This document shows, piece by piece, positions 37,304 through 47,558 of a stretch of DNA of 64,000 nucleotides. The position numbers were made by a program, and so were the translations under genes. The stretch is from Pogonophryne albipinna (Eukaryota > Chordata > Actinopteri > Perciformes > Artedidraconidae), in assembly GCA_028583405.1 (NCBI GenBank), contig CM053259.1, forward strand, positions 15,986,594-16,050,593, in the 5' to 3' direction. How positions within the stretch are numbered: the first letter of the stretch is position 1; the number at the start of each line of letters is the position of its first letter. Below the pieces are notes generated by a model. It worked only from the letters and a program-made list of their open reading frames with translations, did no database searches and was not told the origin of the DNA.

Positions 37304-38515
37304 TTAGTCGTCATGGTTTAGCTTTCTAATTTTGCCCTTGTGGCGGTCAATCTCCCTTTGTAGGCGCTGAACCTCCGTTTTGTGGTGCTCAATCTCCTCT
37401 GAATGATGCTTCCTCAGTGCCTCCATCTGCGCCTTCTCCTTTTGCCTGCAGGTTAGAAGTGGCTGGGTTAAAATCATGTGTGAAACCATGGCCACAGGCA
37501 TGAGCATATTACAATGTGATAACAAATATCCCGTCGTCTTTCTCACCTGAAGTAATGCTCCTCTTGTGCTTGTCTCTTTCCAAATGCACCCCCTGCCTCC
37601 CTCACAGAGCCTCCTCCACCTCCACCTTTGCCCGCTGCCTTGCCCAACTCTCCAAGCTGGTGGTCAACAGAATTGTATTTGTTAGATATCAAAAATACAC
37701 ATTTAAAGGATCTTCTTGTTTGTAAATCAAATGAGGTTGCTTAAAATATTTGAATAACTTATATCTAACAAATAACTCAATTAAGGTCTTCCTCCTATTG
37801 CTCATTGTGTGAACTGAACACAATCAATGTCTTTATCTGGGAAAGATAATAGCCATAAATCAAGAACAACACAATGATTGATAAAACATATTACATAACC
37901 CTTTAACAATCTCAGCAAAGGCACAGGCAGTTCATTCTTTTTTTGCAAGACATGGCAAAGCACATTTAATGTATGTTTCTATACTCTCACTGCGAAAGGT
38001 GACACACCTGCTCCTTAACCTACTTGCTGTCTATGCAGACGTGTGTATTTTTGGAAAAATCTAAATGTATGCTATGACTGTGTCACAAGATGTGGGGAAA
38101 GTACTAAGATGATTTACTCACTGGCAATATCATAATGAAAAACACAAGTGTAAATATCAATTTAGTAAAATGTTCTTCCTTAGATTCAAGCCCTGCCAGT
38201 TAAACAGGATTTATATATTTCAGAGTTCAAGATTAGCAACATTAAATTGTAGCCATAAGCAACATGCTGCAGTCTTGATTTGAGTCTTGACGACCCGCAC
38301 AATATAGTTGATCCCTAAATATAACTAAGCAAGTAGCTAGCCTTGCTAACTTAGTCCGAAAACAACTACTCCTGCTGATATGAGCAAGCTAATGCTAACA
38401 GAAAGTCAACATCTGTCACCAGTCCACCGCAGTGTGACAGTACCTGATCAGATGCCATCCGTATTTGAGAGGCGACGCACCTCCGGAGGTCTGCTCTGAG
38501 GAGAAATCGTGCCAT
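37304..38515 (-). CDS. atp5if1: ATP synthase inhibitory factor 1 (IF1), 3 exons
   Basis: Mitochondrial matrix inhibitor that blocks ATP hydrolysis by the F1 sector when membrane potential falls. Exons (minus): 38515-38444, 37656-37547, 37445-37304; phases agree, 107 aa. Residues 1-24, [20 protein letters not shown].., form a basic amphipathic presequence. A Gly-rich linker leads to the inhibitory core [18 protein letters not shown], which is diagnostic for IF1. The C-terminal half is the antiparallel coiled coil with the His-rich segment [21 protein letters not shown], whose histidines give pH sensing, ending KLNHDD. Polyadenylation signal (minus) at 37201-37206. hnrnpr follows on the same strand about 0.6 kb downstream with its own promoter. 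A 4.5-kb transposon lies 189 bp upstream of the ATG. Confidence 0.95.
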
Positions 38516-40454
38516 TTTTTTTATATGTAAAACTGCAACATGGCAGATAAAGAAAACGCGGACACTAGAAGGTAGTAAACGCCTCATAAGGGGGGCACCT
38601 CTGATACATGTTTGCTTTCTTGCTGCCACCAGGCGGCGAGGGGTAAGAATGCAGAAGGTATGTACAGTGGGCCAGGACCTTTAAATATACAGATGGCCAG
38701 GACCAGAGCCATAGAGAGATAAGAGTTACGACACTCTTTGATGTCGCCGCCAGCCGGTCACGTGGTTTATGTATGCCGGGACAGTTCCAAACGCACTTCC
38801 GTGGCAATGCTTCTCTATGGCAAAAACAGCACGAACATGCTCAAAATAGTCATAGATTAAACCAACGCTGTTATTTTTTAAAGATTGCTTTCATATTTCC
38901 ATGATGTGGTTACACTTTGTATGGATTGGCACTATTTCCAAGTTTCGTTATTTAACGATATTTTGAGGGGAAAGTGTGGTAGCACAAGCAGGCTATGTTG
39001 CTGTCACTGCCAGGGCAGTCACGTCCGTAGTATAGTTGCGCTGCGCTGTCATGTTCTTCTCATAGACTGTATATATAAGGTTCTTCTATGGGACAGACAG
39101 ACAGCAGCGATTGCGTTATTGAATGGTAAATATATATTAAAAAAACACACACACCCAAGTACTTTTTCAGCTGTAATAGCATTATTGCATACTTTTTATT
39201 GACAGTTTTGCATTTGGAGAGGCAGGGTGACAACGGAAAGCTTGGTAGCCTATTAGTAATAATAATAATATAATTAATAGGCTATTACTTAGATACGTTT
39301 TACATTTTTGGAGGGAAACGCTTGTGTTCATGTTAGCATGGGTAGCATGATCATGTTAAGACTATGAATATCATTTTACCACAACAGTTGATGAACAATT
39401 GATATATGTGTTTGAACAAGAACAACAGGGAGAACAAAGTAAAAGGGACGAACAAATGTGTGAACAAGTATTAAGAACAGTGTATGGAAAAAGTGATGTG
39501 TGTTAGAACAAAACAAAGTAAAATGAATGAGAAGGAGAACAAAGAGGGTTAGGGTTAAACAGAAAAAGATGAATTTAGCCAAAAAACACAATTTGATTAA
39601 TCTAAAGTGTAAAACAATCTTCAACACAGACCAAATTAGTGCCCTTGGACAACAAAACATATGGTGGGGCAAAGAAACGATAAATTAAATTGAGACAGAG
39701 TGGGAGACTGAAAATGATTACTATGATAAATATTCAAACTATTTACAAAACTATTTACAGAAGCTCCTGTTGAACCATGGTTCAACAGAGCAACAAAAAC
39801 AGGTTTGTCAATGACGAGCCCACTTTGCCAGGGGGAGGTGATCCAGCGACGAGACAATAAAAAAAAAAAAGAGAAACTGAAAAAAGCAATTCATATTAGG
39901 TTCTGTTGAGGCACTACATGATATAAAACCTTCCAAGCCATGACCTCTGCCTGAAATCAGGACCACTCAGAGGAGAGTGCAGCACATCAAACTGGAGTCA
40001 GGAGTGTGAATAACACATTTTGGCCAAAACAAATTGTTGCTTACCAAACAGTGGCTGAACAATGGACACCAAAAAGTGAAAAACAGAAGCATAATTGTGT
40101 GAACAACAATTGTGGGGGGGGGGGCATTTTACAAATATTTACAAACAATCAACTATTTATAAAAAAGAAATATTATTTACAAAAAAGGGTTAGGGTAAGC
40201 AACTATTTACAAAAAAGCAATACAGAACTCTAAGGCATCCAGGAGCCTGACTGAAGAGACATCCTCTTCATCCGTTTCCTGGGCCCTAAAAAGCAGAGCA
40301 AGAATAGGAACAGTGGTGAATAAGGGGAGAGAATACAGTTGGGAGCAGACTGAACAGAGGACATAGCAATATTCATGTTAAAATGTTTGCACAACGACAA
40401 CAAATATTATGGCACTTTCGTTTATATTGCATTTTAATAGATCAGTTGTCATAC

Positions 40455-42271
40455 CATGGTTGGATGTGCAGCATTTGGATGCTCTAATCGATCCGAGAAG
40501 GGGTTCCGGATGTATGGCTTCCCTAAGGACGTAGAGCCAAGGAAGAGATGGATGGCAATGGTCAACAGACAAAACCTGTGTCTGACAGAGGACAACAACA
40601 GCAGAAAACACGTCATGTAAGTAATGTTCACAGAGGTGACATGACTTGTTAACATTTTAAAGGGCATCATATTTCCAAGTGTAGAGAATTATGACTCTTC
40701 AATGACATTTGAAGTGTGCAGTGGAAACTGATCAAACCTACCTACCTACAGGTACACTTTGAAGACGACCAATATATTGGCAACAAATCAGGAGGAAATT
40801 TGAGGTTGAGGCCAGATGCTGTTCCAACAGGAAATCCACGTCAAGGAGTTTGCCTCCAGCTGTTAATGTCAGGAATGATGACCACACCTATTATGGCACA
40901 TCAAACATTGGTATGATATATGAAGCTAACAATGTTTCCCATGTTATATAATTCAAGGATAGACTACACTCCTAATGCAACCTTCAGATTATACAGCTTC
41001 AAAACTACCAGGGTTCAGGGATTCTCTGAAGACTCATATACCATATGTAGATAATCTACAGATTTCTTCATACTTTAACATTGCCAATAGACGAACTTAG
41101 ATGAATGTCACTATAGGAGTGTAGTGTACCCTTAAATGACAATAGGTGCACATGTAAAGGCAGCATACACATATAACAGCAAGATTGCCTTGTTATTGTT
41201 ACAGAGATTCAAGGAGATATTGAGGTGGAGTTCCAAGGGAATGAAAGGGACATAACAGACAGAGAGAGTGAGACAGATGTCAGCAGACTGCCAGGGGCCA
41301 GTATGTCAGGGGCCGACAATCAAGAGGCCACCTTACCAGAGATCAGTGTGCCAGGAGCCAGTCAGTCAGGGGTCAGCTATGAAGAGGCCAGTTTGCCAGG
41401 GTCTGGTGCTCCAGGGACCAGACTGCCAAGGGCCAGTTGTGACCGGGCTCACGTGGAGGATCTAATGAGGCAACTGAGAAGCGAGAGATTACTAAGAAAG
41501 AGAGCAGAGAGGGCTCTGGTAAACCGGAAAAGGATTAATTCGGCATTCACCCTTGTTCAGAACGTGGAGCAGCTGTTCCGTGTGAGGACGAGCGATTCCC
41601 TCATGGAGTCCTCAAATGCAGTGTCACAGCTGGAACAAGAAGCCATGTTGCTGGACAGCAACCTTCCCTCATGCCATGACCTGAAGAAAAAAATCCTCTC
41701 AACATACATCAGGCTGAGGTTAAGGATTGCATCAAAGTGCATCAGGGCTGAGAGGAAGGATAAACATAAAGGGTATCTTGGCAGCAAGAGTCAGAGTAAG
41801 AAGGCAAAGAAGACCCAACAGACCTCTGCACCGAAGGTCATAACATCTAGGCCACTGCCAAACACCTTACTCGTTGCCATCGATGTACTTGGCATCTCCA
41901 TTCCCGGTCCAGCACCAGCCTCCTTCAGCAGCAGCACCTTCATTCAGCAGCACCCTCCTCCAGCAGCAGCAGCACCCTCCTTCAGCAGTAGCACCCTCCA
42001 GCAGCAGCACCCTCCTCCAGCAGCAGCACCCTCCAGCAGCAGCACCCTCCTTCAGCAGCAGCAGCCTCCTCTTCTTTCAGCAGTCATCACCTGCAGCCGT
42101 TGCCAGCACCAGCCTCCTTCAGCAGCAGCACCCTCCTCCAGCAGCAGCACCCTCCTCCAGCAGCAGCACCCTCCTTCAGCAGTAGCACCCTCCAGCAGCA
42201 GCACCCTCCTCCAGCAGCAGCACCCTCCTCCAGCAGCAGCAGCAGAAGCAACAACCATGGCTGACATATAA
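40455..42271 (+). CDS. THAP-domain gene inside the TIR element (probably degenerate)
   Basis: Exon-like pieces: 40455-40620 begins MVGCAAFGCSNRSEKGFRMY followed by GFPKD and a W in RKRWM, the start of a C2CH THAP zinc-binding DNA-binding domain. 40752-40911 carries VHFEDDQYI..LRLRPDAVPT, the THAP C-terminal half with the conserved HF and AVPT. 41206-42271 carries a basic/Leu-rich region (ERLLRKRAERALVNRKR) and IRLRLRIASKC, then a long PSSSSTLLQQQHPPPAAA low-complexity tail. The first junction is a problem: a gtaagt donor at 40618 puts the next piece out of frame, and the in-frame alternative removes the third zinc ligand (Cys of C-x2-H). The domain may therefore be broken. The 41206 acceptor is plausible. 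Role would be terminal-DNA binding. Confidence 0.5.
41914..42250 (+). repeat. Coding minisatellite (CAGCAGCAGCACCCTCCTC-like units)
   Basis: About 330 bp of degenerate repeats built from CAG triplets and CCCTCC, encoding Pro/Ser/Gln/Ala runs at the C-terminus of the THAP gene. All three forward frames and one reverse frame are open because of composition. Length is likely to vary between individuals. Confidence 0.8.
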
Positions 42272-43249
42272 GGCTGAATAAAAAAAAGTGCTAATTATTT
42301 TTAAGTGTTTATTTTGTTAAAAATAAACATGTTGGATGCATGACCATGTTTTAGGCTCATCCTTCATTCACTGCTGTAGAGTAGCCTGTTCAGTGGGCTA
42401 TTATTTTTTTAATACTGAATAATACCTTTGATGAACAATCATTAAACTAGTGTGTATTACAATACAAAGGAATCTATCCTAGCATGCCATCAAGCATTAA
42501 AAAGTAGCGCTAGGCTAGTTGTACAGTACAGATGAGTTAACACGGAACAGTACCAAAAAAAAACTAAGTACAGTCAACATGTCACATAATGAAATGTTAG
42601 TATATCCCAAAATTCAATTAAATATTAAATGAAATATTTATCACAAACGCCACCTCATTTCTACTAGTGCTAGCAGTTAAGTCATATCATACAGAAAAAG
42701 CCGACTAAGGATGGCTGACACGGTCAGGTTCAGCAGATAAAAACCAAAATAACAATAAAAACACATAATCAATCTAAATCCTGCTTGTTAGTTACCCAGC
42801 ATCATTGATATATAAGCTGCTAGCGATTCATTACTGAAATCTTACCTTCAAAGCTGACGAAGTCGCGCTAGCTAACTAGCAGGCAATGCTAGCAAAATTG
42901 GTTGTAACAACCAAGATAAAATATAGATAATTACGCTGTGCATATACAAATGAAGACCAGTATAAGCATCATAAAGGGCCTCTGATACAATATAGACAGT
43001 TGACAATTCAAAAGAGTTAGATATTTCAGCAACTTACCTCTGGGACTAATCGACGCGCCGTAATGTAAGTGAATGAGGTCCAACGCCCAAATGACAATAT
43101 TTTGAACTATTTCGATGTCCATACCCCGGAAGTAGGCACCGCCATTTTTTACAACGGAGGTCTATGGGAGTGTCGTAACTCTTATCTCTCTAGGGCTCTG
43201 GCCAGGACTAAACTATGCAAGTAGCTCGTATATTTTTCTTCGCTTACAT

Positions 43250-44671
43250 CAGGGGTGCCCAACCAGTCGATCGCGATCGACCGGTCGATCGCGGGGAGAG
43301 TCCCAGTCGATCGCGAGATGTGTCTAAAAATAGAACAACAATATTCTGTTTTATCGTTAATGTCCTATAACATAATCTTCCTGTGCCAGAATAATGCACT
43401 TGAACGCATCAAAGCTTTGTGATTGGCCGGCGTGACCCCATGTGTCGGAGCGTGGCTGGTGGGCAGTGGGCAGTGCACTAGTTCGCTAACGTTGTCCGTG
43501 TCAACACCAGGAGTGACAGTCCGCACACACACAAGACCGCAATTATGGCAGAAGCAACACATATATAATTTTCTCTCCGAGTGGGAGGATGATTATTTTT
43601 GTATCTATTCCAATTCAAAGTCCATCTGTCTCATCTGCAATGCGAGCGTGGCTTTATCGAAGAAGGGTAATTTAGGAGCGGCATTTCAAAACAGTGCTAC
43701 GAGACGGAATTCCCTCCTAATTCTGCCCTCCGCTCCCAAAAGGGGAGGGGCCTTAAAGGACAGCTAAATGCACAGCAGTCCATTTTCACCAGGCCCAACA
43801 ACAAGAGCAAGGCTGCTACCAGAGCATCTTAACGTGTCAGTCACGTTCTTGCGTAACACATGAAGTCTTTCAAAGACGGCGAAGTTGTGAAAGAAGCATT
43901 CCTGGAGGCTGCCGATGCGTAATAAAAATAACAGTAGCATTTCAACAGGTTTTTGATATGATAAAAACTCAAGTTAGATACCGTTATTAATCAGCTGTAA
44001 GTTTGAGTTTGTTTGAACTTATTCATTATAATTATTGTACAAAATGGTATAAGAATGCAAACTTAAATTGATTATAGTCTATTATCAATTCAGGTTAAGA
44101 AACTAGTGTTGCTTGCATCCTATTTTAAAGGCATTTCTTTTTATAATCTACTAAAATGCAACCAAAAAAGGGTTTGATTCTATTAATTTTGTCTTTTTTA
44201 TTGCACTGTTGCAGCAGATTCCTGTGTAGCTTCAGATCTGAGTTGTCTTATTAGTAAGCCTAATTTATACTTTTGTAGCAACACTATTTTTATATAATGG
44301 CAAAGAAAGGGTTCAGAGTCTTTTCTTTTTTCCTGTGTCATATGTGGCAGCACTGCTCAATGTTTCTTGAAAACATTACCCACTGTAGTATGTGACGTGT
44401 GAATAAAGTCCAACTCTGTATCAACAACACTGTTGTGTAACTTCAGTTAAATACTTGTATGTGTGTAGATTAGAAAGAGGTAAGATAAAGGATCTGCAGT
44501 ATTTTATGGAGTATTAATCGTACAAAGGTCAGTTTTATACAAGTAGAAGTGTGTATTTATCTGGTAGTAGGCTGTCAGTAATGGCTACGCCTCTCTATTT
44601 GGACTGGTAGATCTCGGCAGACTGGCAACTTTAAAAGTAGCTCTCGGTTCAAAAAAGGTTGGGCACCCCTG
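43250..44671 (+). mobile_element. hAT element (CAGGGGTGCCCAACC) with decayed BED-finger transposase start
   Basis: It begins CAGGGGTGCCCAACC and ends GGTTGGGCACCCCTG, flanked by the 8-bp duplication GCTTACAT (43242-43249, 44672-44679). The left sub-terminus has 'tcgatcgcgatcgaccggtcgatcgcg' palindromes. From about 43550 (+) a frame reads FLSEWEDDYFCIYSNSKSIC then LICNASVALSKKGNL, a BED-type zinc finger start of the kind seen in ZBED/GTF2IRD2-like hAT transposases, and 43861-43922 encodes SFKDGEVVKEAFLEAADA in another frame. Frameshifts and a large internal deletion mean it is dead (1422 bp). Confidence 0.8.
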
Positions 44672-45078
44672 GCTTACATAAATGCAGAGGTGGAACAAGT
44701 AGGCCTACTCAGATATTGTACTTGAGTAAAAGTAGAAGTACAAAAGTACGATGGAGTATAGGGCCACACTTAGAAGAAAAAAACTGAGAGATTTCGAGAA
44801 TAAAGTCGTAATAATACGAGAATAAAGTCATATTTACGAGAATAAAGTCGTAATATTACGAGAATAAAGTCATAGTTACGAGAATAATGTCGTAATATTA
44901 CGAGAATAAAGTCATAGTTACGAGAATAAAGTCGTAACATTACGAGAATAAAGTCGTAATGTTACGAGAATAAAGTAATAATTACGAGATTAAAGTCGTA
45001 GTTTCATTTGTGACTTGAGAATCGGACTTGGAGGAGATTGTCTCCTTTCTGGAGGAGGAAATGGCTGGTTCTGGCCGA

Positions 45079-45404
45079 CTACATTACATTACATTGCATT
45101 TAGCTGACGCTTTTATCCAAAGCGACTTACAATAAGTGCATTCGACCAACAAGATACAAACTTGAAGAAAACAGAATCATATTATCAGGTTTCATAGAGC
45201 TAAAACATTTCAAGTGCTACTCAACTGCTTTAGATAAGCCAGTCCTTTATTAGTATATAAGTGCTTTGTTAGCAATTATTTGTCAGTAATTCTATTGCTC
45301 GAAGTGGAGTCGAAAGAGATGAGTTTTCAGTCTGCGCCGGAAGATGTGTAAGCTTTCTGCTGTCCTGATTTCAATGGGGAGCTCATTCCGATTCCACTAC
45401 AAGG
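45079..45404 (-). repeat. LINE 3' tail fragment ((TGTAA)n, 'tttagctgacgcttttatccaaagcgacttac')
   Basis: Starts with 'tacattacattacattgca' and 'tttagctgacgcttttatccaaagcgacttacaataagtgcattc', a sequence found in great numbers in fish genomes as the 3' end of L2-group LINEs with a pentanucleotide tail. On this reading the element lies on the minus strand. It interrupts the transposase remnant of the surrounding DNA element. Confidence 0.5.
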
Positions 45405-45661
45405 CTATCGTTCGACTCCTTCTGGATCCAAAGCCTTGATTACAAGTCTCATCGTTTCTTTTGAAACAACAAATCCCCTTTGAACAGCTCGTAACGATAG
45501 CCGTAGTCGGCCAGAACCAGCCATTTCCTCCGGCAGAAAGGAGACAATCTCCTCCAAGTCTGTTTGGTTCTTTCTTCGAAATAATAGACATAGTTTCTTG
45601 CACAACCTTTTAAAAGTTCTAATACTTATGACAATCTGATGCTGATGTGCCAAAAGATTAA

Positions 45662-47558
45662 AGGTGGGGTAGGTAAGTTTGAGAAACCGGCTCGAGATAC
45701 ACTTTTTGTTATATTCCATGGAATGCTCTTAACATCCCGATAGCAATGAATATCTTAAGTCCTTTGACAAAAAATCCATAAAAAAATGTCATCTGTGGAA
45801 GCCGTAGTACTGTAAAAAGCACGACCAATCCGTTTAGCCGAGCCGGCTAAACGGAAAGGGGATTTGCCGCCCTGTCCGTCAGCCTTCCATCTCGTGCACG
45901 CACAAATGTATCTCGTGCCCTCATTGGGCGTGCCGTAATTGGGCGTGCATTGCGCGTTCATGTGTGTTGGAGGAGGTGCTCTGTAAGGAAGTCTGAAGGC
46001 AAGGCAAGGCAAGGCAAGGCAAGTTTATTTATATAGCACTTTTCAACACAAGGCAATTCAAAGTGCTTTACAAAAAATGAAAGACATTAAGAAAATGGCA
46101 TTTAAAATCAGTCATTAAAAAGAAAAGCGAATAAAATAAACATTAAAAGAAAAAAATACATGAATAAAAGTTACAGTGCAGTTTAAGATATGAATAGTTC
46201 AATTAAAAGCAGCGACAAAAAGAAAAGTCTTCAGCCTGGATTTAAAAGTAGTCAGAGTTGCAGCGGACCTGCAGGTTTCTGGGAGTTTGTTCCAGATATT
46301 TGGAGCATAATAACTAAACGCTGCTTCTCCATGTTTAGTTCTGACTCTGGGGACAGAAAGCTGACCAGTCCCTGAAGACCTGAGAGATCTGGATGGTTCA
46401 TAATTTAGCAGGAGGTCAGAAATGTATTTTGGGCCTAAACCATTCAGTGCTTTATAAACCAGCAGCAGTATTTTGAAATCTATTCTTTGACACACAGGAA
46501 GCCAGTGTAAAGACTTCAGAACAAGAGTGATGTGATCCACTTTCTTAGTGTTAGTGAGGACTCGAGCAGCGGCGTTCTGAATCAGCTGCAGCTTTCTAAT
46601 ATATTTTTTAGTGAGACCTGTGAAGACACCATTACAGTAGTCGAGTCTACTGAAGATAAAAGCATGGACAAGTTTTTCCAAATCCTGCTGTGACATTAGT
46701 CTTTTAACCCTAGATATATTCTTTAGGTGATAGTAGGCTGATTTAGTAACTGTTTTAATATGACTGTTGAAACTCAGGTCAGAGTCCATGACTACACCTA
46801 GATTTCTGGCTTTATCTGTTGTTTTGAACATTGCAGACTGAAGCTCAGCGCTAACTTTTATACGTTCTGCCTTGGCTCCAAAAACCATTACCTCAGTTTT
46901 ATCTTTGTTTAATTGGAGAAAGTTCTGACACATCCAGTCATTGATTTGTTCAATGCACTTACTCAGTGTTTGAATTGGAGCATAGTCTCCTGGTGAAATT
47001 GTTACATAAATTTGTGTGTCATCCGCATAGCTATGGTAACTTATTTTGTTGTTCTTCATTATCTGAGCCAGTGGTAGCATGTAGACGTTAAAGAGAAGAG
47101 GCCCCAAGATGGAGCCTTGAGGTACCCCACATGTCATATTTGTCAACTCAGATGTGTATTTACCTATAGAAACAAAGTTGTTTCTGTCCTTTAAGTAGGA
47201 TTCAAACCAATTTAGAACTGTTTCCGAAAGTCCCACCCAGTTTTCCAGTCGGTCTAGTAATATGTTGTGGTCAACAGTGTCAAACGCAGCACTGAGATCT
47301 AATAATACTAACACTGAAGTTCTGCCACTGTCTGTGTTTAAGTGGATGTCATTAAAGACCTTTACAAGAGCAGTCTCAGTGCTGTGGTTTGGACGAAAGC
47401 CTGACTGGAACACATCCAAACAGTTATTTAAATGCAAGAAATTACTCAACTGTTGAAAAACAACTTTTTCAATGTAGGAAGGGGCGGATTCTTTTCGGCT
47501 GTGTACTTTCAAATTTTAGTGCACTCGAGCCGGTTTCTGAAACTTACCTACCCCACCT
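45662..47558. mobile_element. TTAA MITE (AGGTGGGGTAGGTAA family), copy 2, carrying a LINE
   Basis: Ends AGGTGGGGTAGGTAAGTTTG and CAAACTTACC-like right arm (..GAAACTTACCTACCCCACCT), lying between TTAA at 45658-45661 and 47559-47562. Internal sequence matches copy 1 at 18055-18436 in reverse orientation ('tgctcttaacatcccgatagcaat', 'gtgttggaggagg.gctctgtaaggaag'). About 1.5 kb is a LINE insertion. Confidence 0.75.
45993..47475 (-). mobile_element. 5'-truncated L2-group LINE with open reverse transcriptase segment
   Basis: On the minus strand an uninterrupted frame (47512 to 46199; about the first 12 codons come from the flanking MITE) encodes the C-terminal ~425 aa of a non-LTR ORF2. RT motifs: FQSGFRPNHSTETAL, LLDLSAAFDTVDHNILLDRL, GVPQGSILGPLLF, and the catalytic YADD in YHSYADDTQIYV. 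The style is that of L2/CR1-group elements. The endonuclease domain is absent through 5' truncation. The 3' UTR ('gcacttttcaacacaaggcaattcaaagtgctttac' read on plus) ends in a (TTGCC)n tail at 45993-46021. Comparison with MITE copy 1 shows 'aggaag' on both sides, a likely target-site duplication. The lack of stops indicates a recent insertion. Confidence 0.85.

Larger units (their letters stand above)
38704..43200. mobile_element. 4.5-kb TIR element carrying a THAP-domain gene
   Basis: The left end CAGAGCCATAGAGAGATAAG (TIR 38704-38736) is repeated inverted at 43168-43200, 33 bp with one mismatch. The element is flanked by a perfect 8-bp duplication GCCAGGAC at 38696-38703 and 43201-43208. 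8-bp duplications are made by hAT and P-type elements; the CAGAG end favours hAT, whereas a THAP domain favours P, so the superfamily is open. No transposase catalytic domain was found on either strand, so it is probably non-autonomous or decayed. The insertion is close to the atp5if1 promoter. Apart from the gene below, 38740-40440 and 42290-43160 are AT-rich without recognised coding sequence. Confidence 0.85.

Noticed and set aside
39376..39857. Possible transposase C-terminal piece on the minus strand of the THAP element
   Set aside because: The frame is Leu/Phe-rich low-complexity from an AACAAA-rich stretch, with no catalytic motif.
42052..42267. Minus-strand Gly/Cys-rich ORF
   Set aside because: Shadow of the CAG/CCTCC coding minisatellite in the THAP gene.
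44798..44990. CRISPR-like array of short direct repeats
   Set aside because: Units are nearly contiguous without unique spacers, recur inverted at the other end of a transposon, and the genome is a vertebrate's.
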